Source: Planctomycetaceae bacterium (GTDB lineage: Bacteria; Planctomycetota; Planctomycetia; Pirellulales; UBA1268). From it: DNA of 7,442 nucleotides. Of this stretch, positions 1 to 6,728 are shown piece by piece. Position numbers and translations under genes: made by a program. The stretch is from assembly GCA_009691925.1 (NCBI GenBank), contig SIAG01000200.1, positions 1 to 7,442 of the forward strand, written 5' to 3'. The notes beneath the pieces were generated by a model. That model did no database searches, was not told the DNA's origin, and was given only the letters and a program-made list of their open reading frames with translations. Every line of letters begins with the position of its first letter. Positions within the stretch are counted from its first letter, which is position 1.

Positions 1-168
1 GAAGACCTCCTGGGCGAGATCCTGGGCGGTGGAGTGGTCGCCGGTGTGGTGGAGAAAGAGCGTCACCAGCCGGTCCTGCCAGAGGGTGACCAACTGCTCG
101 AACGCCTCGGCGTCGCCGGCTTGCACCCGGAGCATGAGATCGGCAGAGGGATCAGCCGAGGTGGCCAT
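1..168 (-). CDS. ECF-family RNA polymerase sigma factor, N-terminal part (runs off left edge)
   Basis: Reading leftward from an ATG at 168-166, 56 codons stay open to the window edge. The peptide begins MATSADPSADLMLRVQAGDA, continues with EAFEQLV and QDRLVTLFLHHTGD, and ends HSTAQDLAQEVF. This is the classic start of sigma-70 region 2 in ECF sigma factors: the D-x-x-L-x-x-x-x-AGD-x-x-AF-x-x-L helix, then the D-x-A-x-D-L-x-QEVF helix that contacts core polymerase and melts the -10 region. The -35-binding region 4 lies outside the window. ECF factors redirect transcription in response to cell-surface or stress signals, usually under an anti-sigma partner; any partner here is not visible. No clear Shine-Dalgarno precedes the ATG. 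An upstream in-frame GTG about 15 codons earlier is possible, but the ATG gives the usual short N-terminus. Family assignment is strong; the subgroup and target genes cannot be read from this fragment. Confidence 0.9.
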   Translation of the reverse strand, partial: MATSADPSADLMLRVQAGDAEAFEQLVTLWQDRLVTLFLHHTGDHSTAQDLAQEVF

Positions 169-351
169 GGAGCAAACCCCGAACCGATCAACCCTTAACC
201 GGACCACTCCCGCGAACCCGGCACCCGAGCACCACACCCGGGCATCCGTGGGCACTCGTGGACCGTTGAACTGGACTTCAACCGAACCTGGACTGGAACC
301 GAACCTGGACTGGAACCGAACCTGTAACTGAACCTGAACCCGTCCCTGGAG
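169..351. other. Non-coding gap between sigma-factor start and tRNA-Ala 3' end
   Basis: This stretch separates two minus-strand genes and shows no convincing coding sequence on either strand. It should contain the promoter of the sigma-factor gene, but I could not identify a credible -35/-10 pair. It holds a 17-bp tandem repeat array (listed separately). A small inverted repeat, GTTGAA at 265-270 with TTCAAC at 277-282, overlaps the array's left edge. That hairpin is not followed by a T-run on either strand, so it is not a recognisable intrinsic terminator for the tRNA. Confidence 0.6.
280..330. repeat. 17-bp tandem repeat, about three copies
   Basis: The unit aaccgaacctggactgg occurs at 280-296 and again, identically, at 297-313. 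A third copy at 314-330 keeps the first eleven bases and then diverges. More degraded relatives flank the array on both sides (about 264-279 and 331-349), so the full footprint may be roughly 264-349. The array lies just downstream of the tRNA-Ala and upstream of the sigma-factor gene, both of which read leftward. The period of 17 is not a multiple of three and the region is not coding. Its role is unknown; replication slippage at a short minisatellite is the simplest explanation. Confidence 0.85.
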
Positions 352-424
352 TGGAGCGGAGGAGGATCGAACTCCCAACCTCGGCATTGCGAACGCCGCG
401 CTCTCCCAGTTGAGCTACCGCCCC
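352..424 (-). tRNA. tRNA-Ala, anticodon CGC
   Basis: The complement of this 73-base stretch folds as a complete cloverleaf. The acceptor stem GGGGCGG pairs with CCGCTCC and is followed by discriminator A73. The D stem is GCTC/GAGC with GG in its loop. The anticodon stem is CGGCG/TGCCG with loop TTCGCAA, and the T stem is GGGAG/CTCCT with loop TTCGATC. The anticodon is CGC at 391-389, which reads the alanine codon GCG. The third acceptor pair is G3-U70, the hallmark identity element of alanyl-tRNA synthetase recognition, which independently supports the alanine call. The 3' CCA is not encoded: the bases after A73 are CTCC, so CCA must be added by nucleotidyltransferase. A GCG-reading tRNA suits the GC-rich codon use of the neighbouring genes. 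Confidence 0.97.
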
Positions 425-464
425 GTCGACGGCGGGCGGCTCCGCGGAGTCGCCCACCGGATCG

Positions 465-493
465 ATGGTATGGCAGCCCGAAGGCGATGTCCA
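465..493 (-). promoter_or_regulatory. Predicted sigma-70-type promoter of tRNA-Ala
   Basis: On the minus strand a -35-like TGGACA (complement of 488-493; five of six bases match TTGACA) is followed by exactly 17 bp and then a -10-like TACCAT (complement of 465-470; four of six match TATAAT). Transcription would start near 458, giving a leader of about 34 nt before the mature tRNA 5' end at 424. Spacing, orientation and distance all fit a housekeeping tRNA promoter. It is a prediction from motif matches only. Confidence 0.6.
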
Positions 494-513
494 GCCTGCC
501 GGCCGAGGAGCGC

Positions 514-519
514 TACAAT
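514..519 (+). promoter_or_regulatory. Possible -10 element of uvrA
   Basis: TACAAT at 514-519 matches the TATAAT consensus at five of six positions. It sits 47 bases before the chosen uvrA ATG, so a transcript would start near 526 with a leader of about 40 nt. No convincing -35 is present: the bases at the expected place (about 490-497) do not resemble TTGACA and coincide with the -35 of the divergent tRNA promoter. No LexA-type operator was recognised nearby, so there is no sequence evidence for SOS control. Confidence 0.3.
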
Positions 520-566
520 GGCGCTCGCTCGACGGTTTTCCCCCGCCATACACCCGGTTCTTCCCC

Positions 567-3500
567 ATGCACGTCCCCCCGATCGTGGTCCGCGGCGCCC
601 GTGAGCACAACCTCCGGGATATCACCGTCGGGCTCCCCCGTGGGCGGCTGGTGTGCCTCTCCGGGGTGAGCGGATCAGGGAAGTCGAGCTTGGCTTTCGA
701 CACGCTCTACGCCGAGGGGCAGCGGCGGTACGTCGAGAGCCTCTCAACCTTCGCCCGGCAGTTTCTCGGGCAACTGCCCCGCCCCGACGTCGACAGCGTC
801 ACCGGCCTCTCCCCCTCGATCTCGATTGCGCAGAAGTCGGCCGGCACCAACCCGCGCTCGACGGTGGCGACGATGACGGAGATCCACGATTTCCTCCGCG
901 TCCTCTACGCCCGGGTCGGCCAGGCCCATTGCCCCGAATGCGACGGGGTCCTCGAGGCCCAACCGCGCGACGCGATCGTCGAGCGGATCCTTTCCTCCCG
1001 GGGAGGGCGGCGGATCCTCGTCCTCGCGCCGCTGGTGCGCGACGCCAAGGGAGAGCACCGCGACTTGTTCACCGATCTCGTCCGCCAGGGATTCACCCGG
1101 GCCCGCGTCGACGGCCGTGTCGTCCGCGTCGAGGATCCGCCGCCGCTCGAAAAGCTCCTCAAGCACACGATCGAGGTGGTCGTCGATCGGCTCGTGCCCG
1201 ATGACTCGACGCGCAGCCGGCTGGCCGAAGCGGTCGAGCTGGCGCTCCGCACCGGCGGGGGGATGGTGATCGTGGCCGCCGAGCCAGAAGGGGATTCCAG
1301 GCCCGCTGCTGCCACGGTGCCGGCTGCGGCGCGGAAGAAGAAGGCGAAGCGAAAGACCGACGACGACGAAAACGAAGCGGCCGATCGGCCGGCCCAAGGA
1401 ATCTCCGACGAGCTCGTTCTTTCCAGCCGCTACGCCTGCACCGCCTGTGGCGTCAGCTACGCCACGCCCGAGCCGCAGCTATTCAGCTTCAACAGCCCGC
1501 AGGGGGCCTGCCCGGCCTGCGAAGGGCTCGGCGAAATCTATGGCATCGACCCCGACAAACTCGTCACCGAACCGGGCAAGTCGCTCCGCAAGGGGGCGCT
1601 GGGGTTCCTGGGGACCTTCCGCGACATGCCGCGCTGGATGCGGCGCCTGTTGACGGGGGTCGCCGCCCATGCCGAGGAGAAGCGGAAGCTCCCCGCCGGC
1701 ACGCTCCTCGACACCCCGTGGGAGGATCTCACGCCGCTGCAGCGGCGGATCTGGCTCGAGGGCACGGGCCTCGAGGAGATCCGTCTGGCCTGGAAACGGG
1801 GGAAGGCGGAGCGCGGCGCGAAGACCCGGTTCGAGGGAATCCTCTCGATGCTCGGCAACCGGTGGCGGAATGCCAAGAGTGGGATCCTCCGGCGGATGCT
1901 CGAGAAGCTGATGCGGATCACCCCCTGCCACGGCTGCCAGGGGGCCCGGCTCGCGCCGCAGGGCCGGGCCGTCCGGATCGCCACCGCCTCGAAGTCGGCC
2001 CGTGCGGCGCACGGGCTGGAGCTGTCGCTGGACCGCCTCTGCGGCCTGCCAATCGCCGACGCGCGGGAGTTCCTCTCCGTTCTTTCGCTCGACCCGACGC
2101 AGACGGTGATCGCCGCGGAGCTGATGAAGGAGATCCGTTCACGGCTGGAGTTCCTCGATCAGGTCGGCTTGGGCTACCTCGCCCTCGACCGCAAGGCGCC
2201 GACGCTCTCCGGCGGCGAGAGCCAGCGGATCCGCCTCGCCGCACAGATCGGCTCCGGTCTGTCGGGGGTGCTGTACGTCCTCGACGAGCCCTCCATCGGC
2301 CTCCACCCACGCGACAACGCCCGCCTCCTCGGCGCGCTCCAGGCCCTCCGCGACAAGGGGAACACCGTCGTCGTCGTCGAGCACGACGAGGAAACGATCC
2401 GCGCTGCCGATTGGGTGGTCGACTTCGGCCCCGGGCCGGGGAAGCGCGGTGGCGAGGTGGTGGCAGCCGGAACCCCCGACGATGTGGCGGCGAATCCCCG
2501 CAGCATCACCGGCGCATTCCTCTCGGGGCGCGACCGGATCGAGGTTCCCACCAGCCGCCGCCCTCGCGGAGAGCGGCGGCTGCGGATGGAAGGGATCAGG
2601 CACAACAACCTCCGGGGTGTCGACGTGGAGATCCCGCTCGGGCTCCTCGTCTGCATCACCGGCGTCTCGGGGAGCGGGAAGAGCTCGCTCGTCGGCGACG
2701 TCCTCGAGCCGGCCCTCCGTGAGAAGCTCGGGAGCGAGGCGGCGCGACCCGGTGAGTTCGCCGCGCTGCTGGGGGCCGACGAGCTCGACAAGGTGATCGT
2801 CATCGACCAATCACCGATCGGCCGCACGCCCCGTAGCAACCCGGCGACCTACGTGAAGGTCTGGGACGACATCCGCACCCTCCTCACGATGCTCCCGGAT
2901 GCCAAGACGCGCGGCTGGAAGGCGGGCCGCTTCAGCTTCAACGTCGCCGGGGGGCGGTGCGAGGCCTGCGAGGGAAACGGCTCGGTGCGGCTCGACATGG
3001 ACTTCCTCGCCGATGTCTGGGTGCCATGCGAGACCTGCGGCGGCGCCCGCTTCTCCCGCGACACCCTCGAGGTGCGCTGGAAGGGGAAGAACGTTGCCGA
3101 CCTCCTCGGGATGGAGATCGGCGACGCCCGGACGCTGTTCGCCGATGCCCCCGACATCGCCCGCAAGCTCGAGACCCTCTGCGACGTCGGCCTCGACTAC
3201 CTCCATCTCGGCCAGCCTTCGCCGACGCTCTCCGGCGGCGAGGCCCAGCGGGTCAAGCTCTCGCGCGAGCTCGCCAAGCGGTCAACGGGGCGAACGCTCT
3301 ACATCCTCGACGAGCCGACGACGGGGCTCCACATGGCCGACGTCCGCCAGCTCCTCGTCGTTCTCGAGCGGCTCGTCGACGCCGGCAATACCGTCCTCGT
3401 CGTCGAGCACAATCTCGACGTCGTGAAGCGGGCCGACTGGGTCATCGACCTCGGCCCCGAGGGGGGCTCTGGCGGCGGGAAGATCATCGCGGAGGGGACG

Positions 3501-6500
3501 CCGGAGAAGGTGGCCCGCGCGAAAGGCTCGCACACCGGCATCGCCCTCAAATCGATTCTCGCGGCCGGTGCCGCCGCCCCGCCACCGCGGCGGGCCGCGC
3601 GACGCCGAGCCGCCGTCGATCCGGCCACCCTCGAGCGCGACATCCTGGCACGGATCACGGCCGCCTCGCGTGACCCCGGCCCCGCCTCGATCGAGGTTCG
3701 GGGCGCCTGCCAGCACAATCTCAAATCTGTCGATGCCGATATTCCCCGCGGCGCCATGACCGTCTGCTGCGGGCCGAGCGGCTCGGGAAAGACCTCGCTC
3801 GCCTTCGACACCCTCTACGCCGAGGGGCAGCGCCGGTATGTCGAGAGCTTGAGCCCCTACGCCCGGCAGTTCGTCGGCCAAGTACCGAAGCCGCTGTTCG
3901 AGCGGATCGAGGGGCTGTCGCCGGCGGTGGCGATCGAGCAGCGAGCCACCGGCAGCACGCCCCGCTCGACGGTCGGCACGCTGACGGAGATGTACGATTA
4001 TTTCCGTGTCCTCGGCGCCCGGCTGGGGAGGATGCACTGCCCGGAGTGCGGCGTACCGGTCGGGGCGCGGAGTGTCGACAAGACCGTCGAGCGGCTCCTG
4101 GCCCATCCTCCGGAGACACGGATGCTTCTCCTGGCGCCGGCCGAGCCGCGCGTCGGCCAATCCTCCGACGCGTTCTTCGCGGCGCTCAAGGCGGCCGGGT
4201 GGGTGCGCGTCCGGATCGACGGCCGCACGGTCCATCTCGACGACAAGCCGGAGCTCGACCGGAAGCGGAAGAACCGGATCGAGATCGTCGTCGACCGTGT
4301 CACCGCCGACCCGGCTGCCCGCAGCCGGCTCGCCCAGAGCATCGAGGCGGCGTTTACGGTCGGCGGGGGCACGATGCTCGTGGCCAGGCAGGCCGAGGGG
4401 CACGGCGGCGAAGCCCTCGAGGAACCCGACTGGCCCGTCGAGGTCCACAGCCGGCTGCTCGCCTGCCCGGGGTGCGGCCGGGGTTTCAAACCGCTCGAAC
4501 CGCGGCAGTTCTCCTTCAACAGCCCGCTCGGCTGGTGCCCGCGCTGCGACGGCCTGGGAACCCGGACGGGCGTGGAGCATTCGGCGCTCGTCCGCGATCC
4601 GACGGTGTCGCTCGCCGATGGGGCCCTCGACCTCTGGCCGCAGCTTTCGAGCCCCGTCTCCAAGGCGATGCTCGTCGCGCTGTGCGCGGTGAGCGGCCTG
4701 CCGACCGACGTGCCGCTGGTCGAGCTCTCCGGCCTCCAGCAACGCGTGCTCTTCGAGGGGACTGGCGAGCGGTGGATCGAGGTGCCGCGGCCGTCGCTGG
4801 CGGCGGGCGCCGCTGCCCCAGAGGCCGGCCCGTGGTTCGCTTTCCGTTTCAAGGGGCTCGAGCAGGCCTGCGAGGAGGCGGCCCGGCTCGTCGTCGGGCT
4901 CCGCGGCCGGGTCGATGCGGTGCTCGGCGAGGTCCCCTGCAGCGAGTGCGGCGGCAGCCGACTGGCCGATGTCGCCTCGGCGGTGACCCTCTGGGGCCGC
5001 CCCCTCGATGTCTGGTGCCGCATGCCCCTGGGCCGGCTCAAGGGGGCGCTCGAAGGCGTGACGCTTGCCGACTCCGAGCGAAAAATCGCCGCCGATCTCC
5101 TCCGCGAATTGCTCTCGCGGGTGACGTTTCTTGTCGACGTCGGCCTCGACTACCTCGACCTCGCCCGGCCGGCCGGCAGCCTCTCCGGCGGTGAGCTGCA
5201 ACGGATCCGCCTGGCGGCCCAGGTCGGCAGCGGCCTGACCGGCGTGCTCTACGTCCTCGATGAACCGACGATCGGCCTTCATCCGCGCGACACGCACCGT
5301 CTGATCACGGCGCTTACCAAGCTCCGCGACCTCGGCAACACGCTCGTCGTCGTCGAGCACGATCGCGAGGTCGTGGCGGCCGCCGACATGACGCTCGACT
5401 TCGGCCCGGGGAGCGGCCGCGAAGGGGGGTGGATCGTCGCCGAGGGCCCCCCTGCCCTGCTGGCGACGCTGCCGGCAAGCCCCACCGGGCCGTTTCTCAC
5501 CGCCCGCCGGGCCTGCGACGCGATCCTCGCACGGAAAGCGCGCGACGGCCGCCGCCAGCCGACCGGCTGGCTCGAGATCCGCGGCATCCGCCACCGCACG
5601 CTCAAAGGCATCGACGCCCGCATCCCCCTTGGCGTCCTCACCGCCGTCACCGGTCCGAGCGGGAGCGGCAAGACGTCGCTCGTCCTCGAAGTGCTGTGGA
5701 GGGCATTGGCGCGCCGGCTCCATGCTGCCCGCGAGCAGCCCGGCCACCACGATTCGATCCGCGGGATGGACTCGATCGACAAGGTGATCCTCGTCGACCA
5801 GGAGGCGATCGGCTCGACCCCCGGATCGACCCCTGCCACCTACACCGGCGTCTTCGACCACATCCGCGATCTCTTCGCCAAGGTGCCGGAGTCGAAGACG
5901 CGAGGTTTCACGCCGCGGACGTTCTCGTTCAACGTCCCCGGCGGCCGCTGCGAGGCCTGTGAGGGGCTCGGCCGGCGCCGCGTCGAGATGCACTTCCTCC
6001 CCGACATCTGGGTGGAGTGCGAGGCCTGCCGGGGGAGCCGCTATTCCAGCGAGACGCTCCATGCGAAGTGGCATGGCAAGAGCATCGCCGACGTCCTTTC
6101 GATGAGCGTTGCCGACGCCGCGAGGCTCTTCGAGGGGGTGCCGCAGGTGTCGCGGATCCTCGCCACGCTCATCGACGTCGGACTGGGATACGTGAACCTC
6201 GGCCAGCCGGCCCCGCAACTCTCCGGCGGCGAGGCCCAGCGCGTGAAGCTCTCTCGCGAGCTCGCCAAGCCGGGCACCGGGAGCACGCTCTACATCCTCG
6301 ACGAGCCGACCACCGGGCTCCACTTCACCGACATCGAAAAGCTCCTCCATGTCCTCGAGCGGCTCGTCGACTCAGGCAACACCGTTCTTGTCGTCGAGCA
6401 CAATCTCGAGGTCGTCGCCGCGGCCGACCGGGTGATCGATATGGGCCCCGAGGCAGGGGACGGCGGGGGGCGGATCGTCGTCGAGGGGCCGCCGGAGGAC

Positions 6501-6728
6501 GTCGCCATCCACGCCGCCCGCTGGCGGGCGGCGGGCGGGGCCGAAGGCTCGAAGGGCCGCCCCGGAAATGGCCCGGGCTCCGCCGGCCCGGCGGCGGGGA
6601 GTGAACCACTCCTCCGCAGCCACACCGGCGAAGCCCTGGAACGCTTCGGCCTGCCGGGCCTCGCCGGCCCGGTTCCGGCTCCATCCCCGCCTACCAGCGG
6701 CTCTCGAGGCCGAACTGGACGCCGTTGA
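567..6728 (+). CDS. uvrA: Tandem (double) UvrA, excinuclease ABC subunit A, 2053 residues
   Basis: UvrA is the ATP-driven damage sensor of cytosolic nucleotide excision repair; it finds distorting lesions and loads UvrB. A usual UvrA has about 940 residues; this protein is two complete copies joined. Half 1 (about 1-998) has Walker A GVSGSGKSS (33-41, again 699-707), LSGGE (547, 888), Walker B LDEP (D573/E574, D915/E916), and zinc modules C291/C294/C315/C318 and C798/C801/C821/C824. Half 2 (about 1041-2053) has Walker A GPSGSGKTS (1069-1077, 1696-1704), LSGGE (1539, 1885), Walker B (D1565/E1566, D1912/E1913), and zinc modules C1300/C1303/C1324/C1327 and C1795/C1798/C1818/C1821. An Ala/Pro/Arg-rich linker (999-1039) joins them. 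I chose the ATG at 567 because MHVPPIVVRGAREHNL is the family's usual start. The in-frame ATG at 465 would add 34 unconserved residues and lies on the tRNA promoter. No Shine-Dalgarno is seen. Chlamydiae have a similar fused UvrA of about 1,800 residues. Confidence 0.97.
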   Translation: MHVPPIVVRGAREHNLRDITVGLPRGRLVCLSGVSGSGKSSLAFDTLYAEGQRRYVESLSTFARQFLGQLPRPDVDSVTGLSPSISIAQKSAGTNPRSTVATMTEIHDFLRVLYARVGQAHCPECDGVLEAQPRDAIVERILSSRGGRRILVLAPLVRDAKGEHRDLFTDLVRQGFTRARVDGRVVRVEDPPPLEKLLKHTIEVVVDRLVPDDSTRSRLAEAVELALRTGGGMVIVAAEPEGDSRPAAATVPAAARKKKAKRKTDDDENEAADRPAQGISDELVLSSRYACTACGVSYATPEPQLFSFNSPQGACPACEGLGEIYGIDPDKLVTEPGKSLRKGALGFLGTFRDMPRWMRRLLTGVAAHAEEKRKLPAGTLLDTPWEDLTPLQRRIWLEGTGLEEIRLAWKRGKAERGAKTRFEGILSMLGNRWRNAKSGILRRMLEKLMRITPCHGCQGARLAPQGRAVRIATASKSARAAHGLELSLDRLCGLPIADAREFLSVLSLDPTQTVIAAELMKEIRSRLEFLDQVGLGYLALDRKAPTLSGGESQRIRLAAQIGSGLSGVLYVLDEPSIGLHPRDNARLLGALQALRDKGNTVVVVEHDEETIRAADWVVDFGPGPGKRGGEVVAAGTPDDVAANPRSITGAFLSGRDRIEVPTSRRPRGERRLRMEGIRHNNLRGVDVEIPLGLLVCITGVSGSGKSSLVGDVLEPALREKLGSEAARPGEFAALLGADELDKVIVIDQSPIGRTPRSNPATYVKVWDDIRTLLTMLPDAKTRGWKAGRFSFNVAGGRCEACEGNGSVRLDMDFLADVWVPCETCGGARFSRDTLEVRWKGKNVADLLGMEIGDARTLFADAPDIARKLETLCDVGLDYLHLGQPSPTLSGGEAQRVKLSRELAKRSTGRTLYILDEPTTGLHMADVRQLLVVLERLVDAGNTVLVVEHNLDVVKRADWVIDLGPEGGSGGGKIIAEGTPEKVARAKGSHTGIALKSILAAGAAAPPPRRAARRRAAVDPATLERDILARITAASRDPGPASIEVRGACQHNLKSVDADIPRGAMTVCCGPSGSGKTSLAFDTLYAEGQRRYVESLSPYARQFVGQVPKPLFERIEGLSPAVAIEQRATGSTPRSTVGTLTEMYDYFRVLGARLGRMHCPECGVPVGARSVDKTVERLLAHPPETRMLLLAPAEPRVGQSSDAFFAALKAAGWVRVRIDGRTVHLDDKPELDRKRKNRIEIVVDRVTADPAARSRLAQSIEAAFTVGGGTMLVARQAEGHGGEALEEPDWPVEVHSRLLACPGCGRGFKPLEPRQFSFNSPLGWCPRCDGLGTRTGVEHSALVRDPTVSLADGALDLWPQLSSPVSKAMLVALCAVSGLPTDVPLVELSGLQQRVLFEGTGERWIEVPRPSLAAGAAAPEAGPWFAFRFKGLEQACEEAARLVVGLRGRVDAVLGEVPCSECGGSRLADVASAVTLWGRPLDVWCRMPLGRLKGALEGVTLADSERKIAADLLRELLSRVTFLVDVGLDYLDLARPAGSLSGGELQRIRLAAQVGSGLTGVLYVLDEPTIGLHPRDTHRLITALTKLRDLGNTLVVVEHDREVVAAADMTLDFGPGSGREGGWIVAEGPPALLATLPASPTGPFLTARRACDAILARKARDGRRQPTGWLEIRGIRHRTLKGIDARIPLGVLTAVTGPSGSGKTSLVLEVLWRALARRLHAAREQPGHHDSIRGMDSIDKVILVDQEAIGSTPGSTPATYTGVFDHIRDLFAKVPESKTRGFTPRTFSFNVPGGRCEACEGLGRRRVEMHFLPDIWVECEACRGSRYSSETLHAKWHGKSIADVLSMSVADAARLFEGVPQVSRILATLIDVGLGYVNLGQPAPQLSGGEAQRVKLSRELAKPGTGSTLYILDEPTTGLHFTDIEKLLHVLERLVDSGNTVLVVEHNLEVVAAADRVIDMGPEAGDGGGRIVVEGPPEDVAIHAARWRAAGGAEGSKGRPGNGPGSAGPAAGSEPLLRSHTGEALERFGLPGLAGPVPAPSPPTSGSRGRTGRR
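6654..6672. terminator. Weak GC-only hairpin just past the BBP7 gene stop
   Basis: CCGGGCC (6654-6660) and GGCCCGG (6666-6672) form a perfect 7-bp stem with a 5-base loop. Read leftward it begins 18 bases after the stop codon of the minus-strand barrel gene, a plausible place for transcript termination. It lies inside the final codons of uvrA, and no T-run follows on either strand, so it is not a standard intrinsic terminator. A similar stem (CCGGGC 6573-6578 with GCCCGG 6586-6591) lies further left. Both may simply reflect Gly/Ala/Pro codons in GC-rich DNA. Confidence 0.2.

Noticed and set aside
265..282. GTTGAA/TTCAAC inverted repeat as terminator of the tRNA transcript
   Set aside because: It has a 6-bp AT-rich stem and no following T-run on the minus strand; it would be too weak for an intrinsic terminator.
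280..339. GAAC direct repeats as an alphaproteobacterial-type SOS box (GTTC-N7-GTTC) controlling uvrA
   Set aside because: The spacing is 8 or 1-2 bases, not 7. The array lies on the far side of the tRNA from uvrA, and the boxes are explained by the 17-bp repeat itself.
352..424. Prophage or island attachment site at the tRNA
   Set aside because: No integrase gene, no second copy of the tRNA 3' end and no change of composition are visible in the window.
465..566. A uvrA start at the ATG at 465, adding 34 N-terminal residues
   Set aside because: The added residues do not resemble UvrA, which normally starts a few residues before the VRGAREHNL motif, and the ATG lies on the -10 element of the divergent tRNA promoter. 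The ATG at 567 fits the family start.
29..703. Short open frames on both strands across the tRNA, the repeats and the uvrA 5' region (for example 29-331 plus and 278-703 minus)
   Set aside because: They cross the tRNA, the tandem repeats or clearly coding sequence in another frame, and they have no recognisable domains.
3282..6350. A 1022-codon open frame antisense to the second half of uvrA
   Set aside because: In GC-rich genes one antisense frame often stays open because of third-position GC bias. The translation is an Arg/Glu/Gly/Ala-rich mixture with no recognisable domain, while the opposite strand encodes conserved UvrA motifs throughout.
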